Of a DNA stretch of 41,430 nucleotides, positions 5,287 through 14,703 are shown piece by piece. Under the pieces are notes generated by a model. The model worked only from the letters and a program-made list of their open reading frames with translations, was not told the DNA's origin and ran no database searches. How positions within the stretch are numbered: the first letter of the stretch is position 1; each line of letters begins with the position of its first letter. Origin of the DNA: a virus; the IMG/VR virus record IMGVR_UViG_3300024518_005412, positions 1-41,430 of that record. The stretch is one strand, 5' to 3'. Made by a program: the position numbers and the translations under genes.

Positions 5287-6885
5287 ATGGTCACAACACC
5301 AGACGAACGAAAATTTGTTGTCTTCCAACGGGGTGAAGTCCGAGATGACATTATCCTTTTGTATTTCAGGAATGCACTTCGGAGTCTGATTAATCCAGAA
5401 ACAAAGATTGGATTCACCGAAGATGAAATCTTTTTAGCAACCCAGCCCGGTTCTAGGTTCTACATTGAGGCAGATGCAATTGATTTGTATGGTCAGGCCA
5501 TGCAATCACGTGGTTTGTTTTTCGTATCACAAACCAGACCCACCACATCCAGCACTTCATTTTTGGAAGGCCAACACGGGCCACTTTGGTTGGGCGATGA
5601 TAGCCGGTTGGGTGCAGTTGGGGCCAGTGGGACAGTTGATGCACCTGCAACGGCTGGGTCTATCTTTGTGGGCTCTACAACCATACCCAGTGCAACGGCT
5701 GCAATTGCAACTGACCCCAATGGGCTACGTTATCAAGTGCTGCAAACGGTGGCCACACCTGCCAGTGGTACAGCTGCATTGACCATGAAGGGAATTGATA
5801 CAGGTACTGTGACCAATGTAGACAGTGGAACGATTCTCACTTGGAGCGCAAACTTCCCCTTGGGGGCTGACCCAGAAGCATCAACCAGCGCTGTCTTTGA
5901 TGGTGGTTTCGACAAAGAGACGGATCAAGAATGGTCTGAGCGCATTGAAGACAGAATGCGAAATAGGCCAGCATCTGGAAACAATGCACACTTTGAGGCA
6001 TGGGCTAGGCAGGCATCAGTTGCTGTTGAGTCTGCTTTTGTTTATGCAACAGGCTTGAACGCTGGCAGTGTGGTTGTGGCAATCTTGGAAAAAAGGGGGC
6101 TGGCAGAAACAGGGCCTATATCACGTCAAGATGTATCTGTTGGAACCTTGACCGATGTGACCACATTCTTGACCCCACCAGCATCACCAGTTGTTCCAGA
6201 GCATGTTTTTGTGATTGTGGTGAAAGCCAATTCTCAGCCTTCCGATTTGGCCATTAGGGTTGCGATGAATAAAGGCACATCAGGCGGTTGGGCAGATTCC
6301 ACACCATGGCCTGGGTACACTGTGCTTTTCCCAGAAGCCAAGGTCACAAGTGTCACCAGTACAACGCTATTTGATGTGACAACTGATGATGATTTGCCAG
6401 GTGGTGCTTCTCTCTTGACTGGTGTTGATGCCCCATCGTTGATGGTTTGGAACGATGTAACATCCAGATTCATTGAATTAGATGTCAATCAGATCTCAAA
6501 GACTGGCAACGTTGCAACGGTCACTTTGAATACTGCACCATCTGTAGCAATCGCAGTAGACGACAGAATCTCACCATACACTGACCAAAATCTTTTGATT
6601 GCTGAGACGGTTGCTGATTATTTCGATGAATTGGGGCCAGGTGAAGTTGTAGATTTGGACACAGACCACAGGGCAGTCAGGGCTTTCAGGTTCCCAACCC
6701 CGTCTGTCAAATACCCCAGCCGTGCTGGGCAGGTGGTTGTGACTCGATTGATTGATGCCTTGGGCGGTATCAGTACAGATGCAACGTTGGAACGGATTTC
6801 AAGAAACAGTCCTGATTTGCCAACTGATATAACCGATGGGCCAAACATTGTGACCCTTGGTGAACTAAATATTTTCTCGCTGTAA
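5287..6885 (+). CDS. Baseplate J-like protein (Mu gp47 family)
   Basis: A 532-residue protein. The hallmark gpJ segment is present: GGFDKETDQEWSERIEDRM (about residues 205-223), followed by a Gly-turn, an EAWARQ helix and FVYATGLNAGSVVVAIL. The N-terminal 100 residues hold the usual helical region, and the C-terminal part is beta-rich. GpJ proteins form the outer wedge of contractile-tail baseplates and contact the fibres. It is longer than P2 gpJ and closer to Mu gp47-type proteins, with extra C-terminal sequence. A clear start at ATG 5287 follows the previous gene by seven bases. Confidence 0.85.
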   Translation: MVTTPDERKFVVFQRGEVRDDIILLYFRNALRSLINPETKIGFTEDEIFLATQPGSRFYIEADAIDLYGQAMQSRGLFFVSQTRPTTSSTSFLEGQHGPLWLGDDSRLGAVGASGTVDAPATAGSIFVGSTTIPSATAAIATDPNGLRYQVLQTVATPASGTAALTMKGIDTGTVTNVDSGTILTWSANFPLGADPEASTSAVFDGGFDKETDQEWSERIEDRMRNRPASGNNAHFEAWARQASVAVESAFVYATGLNAGSVVVAILEKRGLAETGPISRQDVSVGTLTDVTTFLTPPASPVVPEHVFVIVVKANSQPSDLAIRVAMNKGTSGGWADSTPWPGYTVLFPEAKVTSVTSTTLFDVTTDDDLPGGASLLTGVDAPSLMVWNDVTSRFIELDVNQISKTGNVATVTLNTAPSVAIAVDDRISPYTDQNLLIAETVADYFDELGPGEVVDLDTDHRAVRAFRFPTPSVKYPSRAGQVVVTRLIDALGGISTDATLERISRNSPDLPTDITDGPNIVTLGELNIFSL

Positions 6886-6897
6886 GGAGCACTAATT

Positions 6898-7596
6898 ATG
6901 GGTGGTTTCCCAACACGAACAAACAGAGCTGGATTCGGTCCATCGATGGAAAATGAAAGCCCGGTGAACAACCCCAAACGTGAGTTGTCAGGGCCACAAA
7001 TGAATATCAACTTTTGGAATCTGGCCGGTTGTGGGCTGGTGATTCCCAAGGCTGTTTTTCGCTGTACCATTTCAGCTACGACAATCACCACGGCTAACCA
7101 GTTGTGGGCGTTTGACCCAGACAGTTCACAGTCTACTTTGACAATGACCTATCAACAGGCTGGGCATTACAACTTTGTGTTTGCTTCTCAGTATCCAGAT
7201 GAGATGGCAACTGACATCAATCTCAGCCTGATTGGTGGGATGGCTTCACACTCCAACCTTGTGACGTATTCCAGCACCCATGACGGTGGCAACAATGTTG
7301 CTGTACTTACTGACAGCACACAGGCATGGACAGTCAACGCGTTGGTGGGTCAGATTGTATATAACGTTACAGATGGCAGTTCATCGACAATCACAGCCAA
7401 TACTGCAACCACTGTGACTGGTGTGCTCAGCGGTGGAACTGATGACGATTGGGATACTAGTGATGAATACAGAATTGGACATCTGCCAGCCAGGGGTTAT
7501 GCGAGCATGACTAGCGGTTTTGTTGGTGATGTAATGTTTTTTAATACTTCAAACGCTCTAATTGATGTGCATGAATTCATGCTTTTTCTGTGGTGA
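6898..7596 (+). CDS. Tail/baseplate protein carrying the shared beta module
   Basis: A 232-residue protein with AAGGAG just upstream of ATG 6898. Residues 1-115 are an unrecognised domain. Residues 127-194 are the module found also at 947-1474 and twice at 10018-11511 (LTDSTQAW, LVGQIVYN, TDGS, TATTVTG, GGTDDDWD, DEYRIG). A short C-terminal segment follows. Its place between gpJ-like and gp48-like genes suggests a virion protein at the baseplate periphery. Function is otherwise unknown. Confidence 0.6.
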   Translation: MGGFPTRTNRAGFGPSMENESPVNNPKRELSGPQMNINFWNLAGCGLVIPKAVFRCTISATTITTANQLWAFDPDSSQSTLTMTYQQAGHYNFVFASQYPDEMATDINLSLIGGMASHSNLVTYSSTHDGGNNVAVLTDSTQAWTVNALVGQIVYNVTDGSSSTITANTATTVTGVLSGGTDDDWDTSDEYRIGHLPARGYASMTSGFVGDVMFFNTSNALIDVHEFMLFLW

Positions 7597-7601
7597 GTTA
7601 A

Positions 7602-8318
7602 ATGGGCTTAGGTGGTGGTAATCCTTTTCCGTTTGTATTGGGTGGTGGCAAGTCTCCAACCCAGCAGGCCCATGATGCTCTGAAATCAGCCGTTGGCGAT
7701 GGTGGCAGCGCTGCTGATGGAACCATTGAAGCAGAATGGCGTGTTGCTAGATCCCGTGGTTTGGCTGCATCCATGGCAGATGATAGGGCTGCTGCACAGG
7801 CTTTCCCTGATACTGCAACGGATTACATCCCTGTATTCGAGGATATTCTTGGGTTGCTGGCTGTCACTGGTTTAAGTGAGCAAGAGAGACGGGATAACAT
7901 CACAAGCCGGTGGGCTAGTGCTGTCGATGCAACCGGTGATTCAATTGAAGATGAGTTGCAAGAGATAGACCCACGGTTTAGCGTTCTATCCTTTGGAGAT
8001 ACCACCACTGCTGTCACTGCCTACGGTAGAGCCTTTGAGGATTTTGACACAACTAGTTCATCTGCATCTGGCCCTGCTTTTGACATAGGTTTCAAGCATA
8101 CAAATCTGCCCAACTTCTCACATCGTTACACTGTGCTGGTTGAGTTTGCCATCACCGCTGGTGTTATCAGCGAGAATGAAAAACGGCTGCTAAATGAAGC
8201 AAAGGATTTGCTCAATCGGGCGTTGCCTGCCTGGGTTGGATTCATGATTGTTACTGACACGGCTGGTGGTTTCATTCTGGACACCAGCCTTTTGGATATA
8301 GGAGCGTTCAACCCATGA
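7602..8318 (+). CDS. Mu gp48-like / P2 gpI-like wedge protein
   Basis: A 238-residue protein. After a Gly/Ser linker, residues about 65-110 contain the family pattern FPDTATDYIPVFEDILGL, then LSEQERRDNITSRW, as in phage tail proteins of the Mu gp48 (DUF2313-like) group. The C-terminus ends with a strand-rich FILDTSLLDIGAFNP. In Mu-like phages this protein links the gpJ wedge tip to the tail fibres, and fibre genes do follow here. The stop overlaps ATG 8315. Confidence 0.65.
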   Translation: MGLGGGNPFPFVLGGGKSPTQQAHDALKSAVGDGGSAADGTIEAEWRVARSRGLAASMADDRAAAQAFPDTATDYIPVFEDILGLLAVTGLSEQERRDNITSRWASAVDATGDSIEDELQEIDPRFSVLSFGDTTTAVTAYGRAFEDFDTTSSSASGPAFDIGFKHTNLPNFSHRYTVLVEFAITAGVISENEKRLLNEAKDLLNRALPAWVGFMIVTDTAGGFILDTSLLDIGAFNP

Positions 8319-8665
8319 CAGAATCATGTGCAACTTCAACAATCGCAATGTCTGCCTATAACGTTATGGCTGTGACCGGTGGTGATGGTGTGGACAAGGT
8401 TGATTTGTTGCAACGTCTCATCACCTTGCAGCATCCAGATTTGGGACTTGAGCAATTAGAAAATGCTTTGGATTCACTGACAGAGCGCAATCTGATTAAA
8501 GAAGCTGACAGCAGGTTCAAAGTGAAGGATGCCAAGAGACGGGTGATTGTGAACAGAAGCTTGAAAGACGTTGAAGTTGATGAGGATGGGAATGTTTCAG
8601 GGGGTTGGACCGGTTGGAAAATTAAGGATCATGCTTTGGGATTGATTCCCATTGAATCGAGGTAA
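8315..8665 (+). CDS. Unknown small protein, winged-helix-like N-terminus
   Basis: A 116-residue protein overlapping the previous stop. Residues about 12-70 read as three helices plus a basic wing (VDLLQRLITLQ, LENALDSLTERNLI, RFKVKDAKRRVIV), similar in outline to small winged-helix domains. The C-terminal part is Gly/Trp-containing (GGWTGWKIK). Set within structural genes, so a fibre-assembly or connector role is as likely as regulation. Confidence 0.55.
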   Translation: MTESCATSTIAMSAYNVMAVTGGDGVDKVDLLQRLITLQHPDLGLEQLENALDSLTERNLIKEADSRFKVKDAKRRVIVNRSLKDVEVDEDGNVSGGWTGWKIKDHALGLIPIESR

Positions 8666-8671
8666 TCAGAA

Positions 8672-10018
8672 ATGACATTTGCAAGAGTCAACCCGGCTGG
8701 ATGGGCATTGTTCGAAGTTTTGACATCGGCCCAAATGAATTCATTAGACATCAACATGACACAGGCAGTTGATGGTGAGGGTGGTGGGACGTATACGCCA
8801 GCAACACAAATTCACTTGGATGGAAGTGCAACGGCTGGATTGGATACAGTCAAAGTCACAGGCGGCGACCATACCAGCAGCGATGGCGGTGCTGGTATCA
8901 GTGTTGATGGTGGTGACACCACTGGTGCAGGTGACCAAGGTGGGTTTGGAATAGCTGCAACCGGTGGTGATTCTGCAACTGGTGTTGGTGGATGGGGGAT
9001 GAATTCTATTGGTGGTGCTGTTACGGGTGCTGGCGATCAAGGTGGGGTTGGGCTTGATACAAAGGGTGGAGATGCTGCTAGCGGCGCCACCAAGGGCGGC
9101 GAAGGCATCATCTCCCAGGGTGGTGATTCTGTATCTGATGACGGTGGCCATGGTATTGATTCAACCGGTGGTGACACAGCAGATGCTGCTGGTGTTCCTG
9201 GCACGGGTGGCGATTTTACAGGTGGCGCGAATACCAACACCAATATTGGCTGGTTTGGCGTAGTAGCAACGGGTGGTGCTGGTAGTTCAATTGCAGGAAC
9301 TGGCGCTAGTTTGAATGGTGCCGTTGGTACCATTTGCGGTGCTGGTGGTCAAGGTAGAGGTGGTGATGCAACAGGGGCCAACACTGGTGGGTCTGGTTTG
9401 GCCGGTGTTGGTGGCGACTCAGTAAGCGGTTCTGCTGGTGATGCTTTTTTTGGAACTGGTGGTGATACGTCTGGCGCTGCTGGGGATGGTGTTCAGGTTA
9501 CCGGTGGTGTCAGTAGCGCTGGCCAATGTGGGCATGGTGCAAGGGCAACCGGTGGAACTGCATCTTCTGGTTCTGCAACAAACGGTTCTGGTGGTGTTCT
9601 CAACGGTGGTGGTGGTGCTTTTTCAACCGGTGGCTCAGGTGTCATTGCAACCGGTGGATATTCTACAGGAACCACCAACAATGGTGGAACCGGTGCAACC
9701 ATAACCGGTGGTGATTCTAGCAATGCAGGAGGTAGTGCAACCGGCGGAACTGGCATTAGTGTATTCGGTGGGAATGCAGACGGTTCTGGTGATGGTGGAA
9801 TTGCAATCATTGCAACGGGTGGTGCTGGTTCTGGTTCTGGTGTTGACGTAGTAGCGGCTAGGTTTACAGGTGGTTCCGATGCAGCAACAATCAGACTTTT
9901 TCCAAGGGCTGGAAACCCATCTGGTGTGCTCAATAATGGTGACATGTGGGTCAATTCGGTCACAAATAAATTGATGGTTTATCTCAATGGTGGGATTGAA
10001 ACGGTAACATCAACCTAA
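8672..10018 (+). CDS. Glycine-rich repeat tail fibre protein
   Basis: A 448-residue protein. Residues about 60-385 are dominated by Gly, Ser, Thr, Ala and Asp in imperfect repeats of roughly 10-16 residues around TGGDS.GA.G.G, with few large residues. Two outcomes are plausible: a triple-stranded beta-helix, or a packed polyglycine-II bundle as in T4-like S16 gp38 adhesins. The C-terminal 50 residues form a typical fibre end domain (LFPRAGNPSGVLNNGDMWV, then NKLMVYLNGG). The GGTGG-rich DNA leaves long open frames on both strands that are not genes. The stop overlaps the next ATG. Confidence 0.7.
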   Translation: MTFARVNPAGWALFEVLTSAQMNSLDINMTQAVDGEGGGTYTPATQIHLDGSATAGLDTVKVTGGDHTSSDGGAGISVDGGDTTGAGDQGGFGIAATGGDSATGVGGWGMNSIGGAVTGAGDQGGVGLDTKGGDAASGATKGGEGIISQGGDSVSDDGGHGIDSTGGDTADAAGVPGTGGDFTGGANTNTNIGWFGVVATGGAGSSIAGTGASLNGAVGTICGAGGQGRGGDATGANTGGSGLAGVGGDSVSGSAGDAFFGTGGDTSGAAGDGVQVTGGVSSAGQCGHGARATGGTASSGSATNGSGGVLNGGGGAFSTGGSGVIATGGYSTGTTNNGGTGATITGGDSSNAGGSATGGTGISVFGGNADGSGDGGIAIIATGGAGSGSGVDVVAARFTGGSDAATIRLFPRAGNPSGVLNNGDMWVNSVTNKLMVYLNGGIETVTST

Positions 10019-11511
10019 TGCCCAACTTTGATGCCAAAGTCAGAATTGATTACCAAGACATCCAGGGCCTTGCTCTGGATTGTCGCCAGGGTGATATTCC
10101 AAAGATTTCAGGAACACATGACGGGATTGGTGGGGTTGCTATCTTGTCTGATTCAACGGCTGCATTCACAACCGGTGAATTGATTGGGCAACTGGTATTC
10201 AATGACACTGATGGTTCATCTGGTACGGTTACGGCCAACACCCCCACAACTGTCACAGCAACCCTTTCAGGTGGTACCAATAACTATTGGAGCGTTGCAG
10301 ATGCCTATCACATCACAGTGCCCAACTGGGAATGGATAAATAGAGCACCTGCAAACAAGCCTCAGACTGCATTGACCCAAGGGTCACACAATGGACCGGC
10401 CAATAACGCTGTGTTGATTGATACAGGCCAATCCTGGATTGTGAATCAGTGGGTTAACGAGGTTGTCTATAACGATACAGATGGCAGCCTTGGTGTCATC
10501 ACCGCAAACAGTGCAACGTCTGTCACTGCAACGCTGTTGGGTGGTGCTGAGAATGATTGGGATGTGAGCGATGAATACCACATTGCAACCCCCCGGTTTG
10601 GCAATCCTTTCCAATCTACCCCGTCCAAGGTGCCAGAAAGTGTGATTGTGTCTGGGTTGAACGCTCTACGGTTTACGATAGCAGACCAAAGTCACTTGGT
10701 AATTCCGTTGGATGATTCCTCTATTGATTACAAGGGTTGGAACTTTGCTGTTGATTATGCAACGGTTGGTTCTGCTGCAAGTGACCAAACCCTGCTTGGT
10801 TTTCCGAATCTTGAACTGATGGCCGAAGATTCATCTGGTGACAAAGCTTATCGTCATGGTGGAACCACCCAAAGTGATGCAGGTGCAATGACTGCTGGTG
10901 AATGGCTGTTTCTATTAGATGGTGGGGATGTCTATCAGAACGGTGTATCGATTTACAGCGGTACTGATTCAAACCAATCAATTGATTCATCTGCCACGGC
11001 TGGATACATCGGAAGTTCAGACGGTGCTTCTGATTTCTTAGGTGGTGATATTCGAGCGGTCCAGATTTGGGGGCGTGCTGTTTCGCCCTTAGAGATTGAT
11101 TTTGCTTTCAAGACTTTGAGCGAGGAAACAGATCATTCTGTAAACGGTCAGGCCACGATGTCAGTTCAGAACTGGACTGATGACACATCTTCAACGTTTG
11201 GCCCTAGAATCAATCCAACTGGCAACGCTCAGCACAAGTTCATCATGGTCAAATTCCCAGCGGGAACACAGAAAAGAGTACAGATTGCAGCTACCGTTGA
11301 TAACTTTGTTGTGCCTGATACTGCTTTGGGTGGCGATCTGTTTACGTTGATACCGATTGAATCACCCACTGCAACACCACACGTGGTTTCAGCTGCTGGT
11401 TGGAGCGCTGTTCAGGATGTCTTTATCAAGCAAGAGGGACACTACACTTTGTTGCTGTCTCGGACTGATGGTGGGTCTATTGTGATTCACATCGATGCAC
11501 AGGAATTGTAG
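10018..11511 (+). CDS. Tail fibre with two shared modules and a lectin-like domain
   Basis: A 497-residue protein. Residues 32-99 and 121-189 are two copies of the module shared with 947-1474 and 6898-7596. Residues about 215-370 look like a concanavalin/LamG-type jelly roll: LRFTIADQSHLVIPL, a WNFAVDYA strand, GEWLFLLDGGDVYQNGV and a late DIRAVQIWGRAVSPLEID, the usual LamG ending. About 385-497 is a further beta domain. Domain order suggests a baseplate-attached stalk plus a sugar-binding head. Host receptor recognition is inferred. Confidence 0.65.
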   Translation: MPNFDAKVRIDYQDIQGLALDCRQGDIPKISGTHDGIGGVAILSDSTAAFTTGELIGQLVFNDTDGSSGTVTANTPTTVTATLSGGTNNYWSVADAYHITVPNWEWINRAPANKPQTALTQGSHNGPANNAVLIDTGQSWIVNQWVNEVVYNDTDGSLGVITANSATSVTATLLGGAENDWDVSDEYHIATPRFGNPFQSTPSKVPESVIVSGLNALRFTIADQSHLVIPLDDSSIDYKGWNFAVDYATVGSAASDQTLLGFPNLELMAEDSSGDKAYRHGGTTQSDAGAMTAGEWLFLLDGGDVYQNGVSIYSGTDSNQSIDSSATAGYIGSSDGASDFLGGDIRAVQIWGRAVSPLEIDFAFKTLSEETDHSVNGQATMSVQNWTDDTSSTFGPRINPTGNAQHKFIMVKFPAGTQKRVQIAATVDNFVVPDTALGGDLFTLIPIESPTATPHVVSAAGWSAVQDVFIKQEGHYTLLLSRTDGGSIVIHIDAQEL

Positions 11512-11514
11512 CCA

Positions 11515-11898
11515 ATGGCCACTACTACAATAGACAAGATTTCACCATTCGATTTGGGAGAAGACAAGTTTGATTTGGAATTGAATTCCAGCAGTCAGAC
11601 GTTGGCTGGCCTGCCTGTGTGGATTGACATTGGATACACTCAGGTTCCCCAAAGCGGTTTGGTTTTTCCTTTGGAATTGATTGTGCAGCCTGCCTTTGGT
11701 GATGGTGGTGTTGAAGGTGGATATATCAGGGAAAAATACACCAGAACTGCCCCCAGTTCATACATGTTCATTCCCCCAAGTGCTGGCCGGTATCTCATAG
11801 TTCTCAAAGAACTTTTTCATAATCGTTGGCAGGGTAGGTTGGTGGTAACGGTATCGGGAGACGAATTCAGCCGAGTAGACACACTGGCGAGGACATAA
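11515..11898 (+). CDS. Unknown fibre-operon protein
   Basis: A 127-residue protein between two fibre genes. It reads as a single beta-sandwich (DKFDLELNSSSQTL, VWIDIGYTQV, LELIVQPAF, AGRYLIVLKEL, GRLVVTVSG), similar in outline to the C-terminal domain of the preceding protein. A fibre-tip, chaperone or capping role is possible. It starts three bases after the previous stop, and its own stop overlaps ATG 11898. Confidence 0.5.
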   Translation: MATTTIDKISPFDLGEDKFDLELNSSSQTLAGLPVWIDIGYTQVPQSGLVFPLELIVQPAFGDGGVEGGYIREKYTRTAPSSYMFIPPSAGRYLIVLKELFHNRWQGRLVVTVSGDEFSRVDTLART

Positions 11899-14297
11899 TG
11901 GCAACAGTAAATACAGCAAAATTCACGATCAATGCTACCGCTAGTGAGGATGGAGACGGCAACAGGCAGTTTGAGGGAACCAACAGCCAGACCTTGACGC
12001 TGACTCTTGAAGTGGACCCGGCTCCCGTTCTGTCGGTTACATATTCTGTCTATGATTCGACCATCTCAACGTCTCCATTGGCCAGCAAGGATGCGCCTTT
12101 GCTCACCTTTGATGGGTCCAGTGCGTCCAGTGAGACGCCAGGCGGTGTCAATGATGACGTGACGATTGATTTGCCTGCAACGGGTGCACATTCGTATCTG
12201 ATTGAATGTCAGACTTCGACCCCCGAGGGGTCACACACTTTCATTCGTGGCGTGTTTGTTCCTGAAACCACCACCACACCAGACACTAGAAAAACGGTTC
12301 CCGGTGAGACGAGTGAATTCCTGGCCCGTGGTTTTTCAGATGTTTTGAATGACATGGTTGGGGCTGCACAGGGTTCTGGTTCAAGGCGTAGAGCGGTAAT
12401 TGATTTTGTTGTTAATACGTCTGCACCACCCACTGAGGTTTTGGGTGATAGGTATATGCTAGATAATACCGGGGCATCCCATGCTGACTGGGACGGTGCA
12501 TCTGGTAATGACTTGGTTGAATTCAACGGAACCACTTGGGATGCTGAGACACCCGAGGAAGGCTGGGTTGCGTTTGTCGATACTGATCCGGTTGCATCCG
12601 GTGGTGGTGCTGGTAGCAAGGATTATCAATTTGTAGATGACGGGACTCCCGTTTGGCAGGTTGCATCATCGTCCGCACCCGTTGATAGCGTGTTTAGTCG
12701 GACTGGCGTTGTGGTCGCTGCGACCAATGACTACACCTGGGCACAGGTGAACAAGGCAACGTCTGACATTGCTGACATCACCACCAAATCACACACAGAT
12801 TTGACTGACATTGGCAGCAATGCACACTCTGTCATTGATACACACCTTGGCAGCAGTTCAAACCCACACACCACCACGTTGGATTTGGCCTATGATGGTG
12901 GGGCATCTGTCACTGTCGACGCAGCCGAAATTGATTTAACAGTTCCTGCTGCATCTGGTAACAGCGCTCTCAATATCGTCAACAGTGATGTGACTTCATT
13001 CTTGCCAGCGGTGAAGATTAAGCAGAACGAATCAAACATTGGATCTGGACCATTCACAATTGCATGGGCTCAAGAATTTGTAACTCCCACAGGGACACCA
13101 TTTTCATTTTTCGGTGGTGCTGATCACAACGTCAACTTTATGATCACCAATTCCACGTCCACCGATTTGAGCGCGGCGGGGATGCAGGCATTTTCCAGCG
13201 GAACCGGGAACATTACACTGCTGCACCATTCCGAGGCCTCGAACATCAGCGCAGTCGCAAAAGTGCAGATCTCGGCAAATCATACCGGCGATGGTGATGC
13301 AGAGACAAACATATATTCTCTCTCAACCGAGGCCACAAAAGCAAATGACGACTCAATAACCCGGGTTGACTCATCAAAGGAAATCGGGATCGGAACCAGA
13401 TCGACTGGGTTATGGAATCGGGCCAACGTCAACATTGCAACTGCTGGATCGTCTAGGGTTGTTTTAATCGGTTCTACTGCCAGTGGGGTTGTCGCATCGT
13501 TAGATCTGAAATCAGACGGCGATATGAAAATCGACACAAACACAGGTGAGATTGGCATCGGTACCAACGCCAGTTTTAATTCTGACATCTCGATTGGTAC
13601 CGCTGGCGCTGGTGGTGGGCGAGCGATCGCGATCGGAACGTCTGGCGCTGGCGTGGTTACATCGGTCGACATCGATGCGGACGGGGATGTCACGCTGTCA
13701 TCGACCACCGGAAACGCCACAAACGTCAACGGCGGAACGGACCTGAACCTGGGCTCCGGTGCGGGTTCGATTTTCCTGACCCCTTCGATCGTCACCCGTC
13801 AATCGGTATCGGCTCCTGGCTTGATCGGTGGGTCGACCCCCCCGAGCCTCTTGTATATCGATCAATTTGCCGGGTTTGAATTCGACGCCGATGCCGAAAG
13901 CGCACACGGAAGTTTCAGGATCCCCGAATCATACGACGGCACAACGGATCTTGCCCTTGAGATGGAGTGGATGGCGGATCCAGGTACAGCACTGGCCGAC
14001 ACCGAAACGGTAAAATGGGATGTCTCCTACCGTTCGGTCGCCGATGGCGAAGCTGCAGACGCTGGAACCGTGGCCACGGCCACGGCCACCACCACCCAGA
14101 CGGGCGCCGGCACCGACAAGGAACGATATACCACCAGCATCACAGTCCCCGCGACCACGGGAAACCAGCCAGTGGTCGCGGCTGATTTGCTGGGGTTCGA
14201 ATTCGATCGCGATGTCACCGGGGACACATACGGCGCTGGGGCTGTTCTTATCCGGATCAATTTGGTCCACACTTGCAACCGGATTCCAACCCACTGA
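11898..14297 (+). CDS. Large tail fibre / tailspike protein
   Basis: A 799-residue protein. N-terminal about 1-130: an Ig-like beta domain. About 170-235: a DUF2793-like insert (GDRYMLDNTGASHADWDG, then VEFNGTTWD). About 265-320: the fibre linker common in phages (PVDSVFSRTGVVVAATNDYT followed by WAQVNKATSDIADI). About 330-640: a repetitive beta region. About 660-799: a C-terminal domain of the trimerising type (FEFDADAESAHGSFRIPES, VKWDVSYRSVADGEA, GAVLIRINLVHTC). From about 13480 the DNA is visibly richer in GC, CGATCG and ACC codons than before, so the distal half was probably exchanged with another phage. Receptor binding is the likely role. Confidence 0.75.
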   Translation: MATVNTAKFTINATASEDGDGNRQFEGTNSQTLTLTLEVDPAPVLSVTYSVYDSTISTSPLASKDAPLLTFDGSSASSETPGGVNDDVTIDLPATGAHSYLIECQTSTPEGSHTFIRGVFVPETTTTPDTRKTVPGETSEFLARGFSDVLNDMVGAAQGSGSRRRAVIDFVVNTSAPPTEVLGDRYMLDNTGASHADWDGASGNDLVEFNGTTWDAETPEEGWVAFVDTDPVASGGGAGSKDYQFVDDGTPVWQVASSSAPVDSVFSRTGVVVAATNDYTWAQVNKATSDIADITTKSHTDLTDIGSNAHSVIDTHLGSSSNPHTTTLDLAYDGGASVTVDAAEIDLTVPAASGNSALNIVNSDVTSFLPAVKIKQNESNIGSGPFTIAWAQEFVTPTGTPFSFFGGADHNVNFMITNSTSTDLSAAGMQAFSSGTGNITLLHHSEASNISAVAKVQISANHTGDGDAETNIYSLSTEATKANDDSITRVDSSKEIGIGTRSTGLWNRANVNIATAGSSRVVLIGSTASGVVASLDLKSDGDMKIDTNTGEIGIGTNASFNSDISIGTAGAGGGRAIAIGTSGAGVVTSVDIDADGDVTLSSTTGNATNVNGGTDLNLGSGAGSIFLTPSIVTRQSVSAPGLIGGSTPPSLLYIDQFAGFEFDADAESAHGSFRIPESYDGTTDLALEMEWMADPGTALADTETVKWDVSYRSVADGEAADAGTVATATATTTQTGAGTDKERYTTSITVPATTGNQPVVAADLLGFEFDRDVTGDTYGAGAVLIRINLVHTCNRIPTH

Positions 14298-14343
14298 TAG
14301 TCTCATCATTGTTGCTGCATTACAGTCTCACTGTTCAATCCAT

Positions 14344-14373
14344 TTGCACAACCATTTCAAAGACAGATATAAT
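14344..14373 (+). promoter_or_regulatory. Sigma70-type promoter of the lysis block
   Basis: TTGCAC at 14344-14349, 18 bases, then a perfect TATAAT at 14368-14373. It lies 51 bases upstream of ATG 14425, in the gap after the fibre gene. Confidence 0.65.
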
Positions 14374-14424
14374 GCAGGTATTAGATGTGGGGACCACACC
14401 CATATCAACAAAGGAGATTTGAAA

Positions 14425-14703
14425 ATGCGAGTTGCTATTATCCTTTTGATTGTTTCGCTCAGCGTATCCAGTTGCGCTGGATTCAAGAATGTAGTCAGGA
14501 ACATCAATGATGCAGCTGTTGTTCTTTGCAATCTGTTTGCAGCTGAGCAAAGCGAGAAATCATTGCAGGGGCTGAGCCCGAAAGACTTCTGTGCAATTCC
14601 CGAAAATATCGCGCCATTTCTCAGGCAGGCACAAGCGATGGAAACCAGCCAGGAAACTTTGGGTGCATTCAATGGAGACGGAACGGATAACGGTACAGAA
14701 TAA
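14425..14703 (+). CDS. Small phage lipoprotein
   Basis: A 92-residue protein with AAAGGAG upstream of ATG 14425. Residues 1-17 form a lipoprotein signal ending SVSSC (Cys17). The mature part is short, helical and has two further Cys residues. First gene of the lysis/envelope block behind a strong promoter. It could be an outer-membrane spanin-like subunit or a surface-exclusion lipoprotein. The coiled-coil membrane protein at 16697 would be the matching inner subunit if this is a spanin pair. A longer in-frame extension upstream is not supported by any ribosome site. Confidence 0.6.
   Translation: MRVAIILLIVSLSVSSCAGFKNVVRNINDAAVVLCNLFAAEQSEKSLQGLSPKDFCAIPENIAPFLRQAQAMETSQETLGAFNGDGTDNGTE

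Noticed and set aside
8744-9963. Long antisense frames opposite the Gly-rich fibre gene
   Set aside because: They mirror GGTGGT-type repeats as Pro/Thr-rich frames without ribosome sites.
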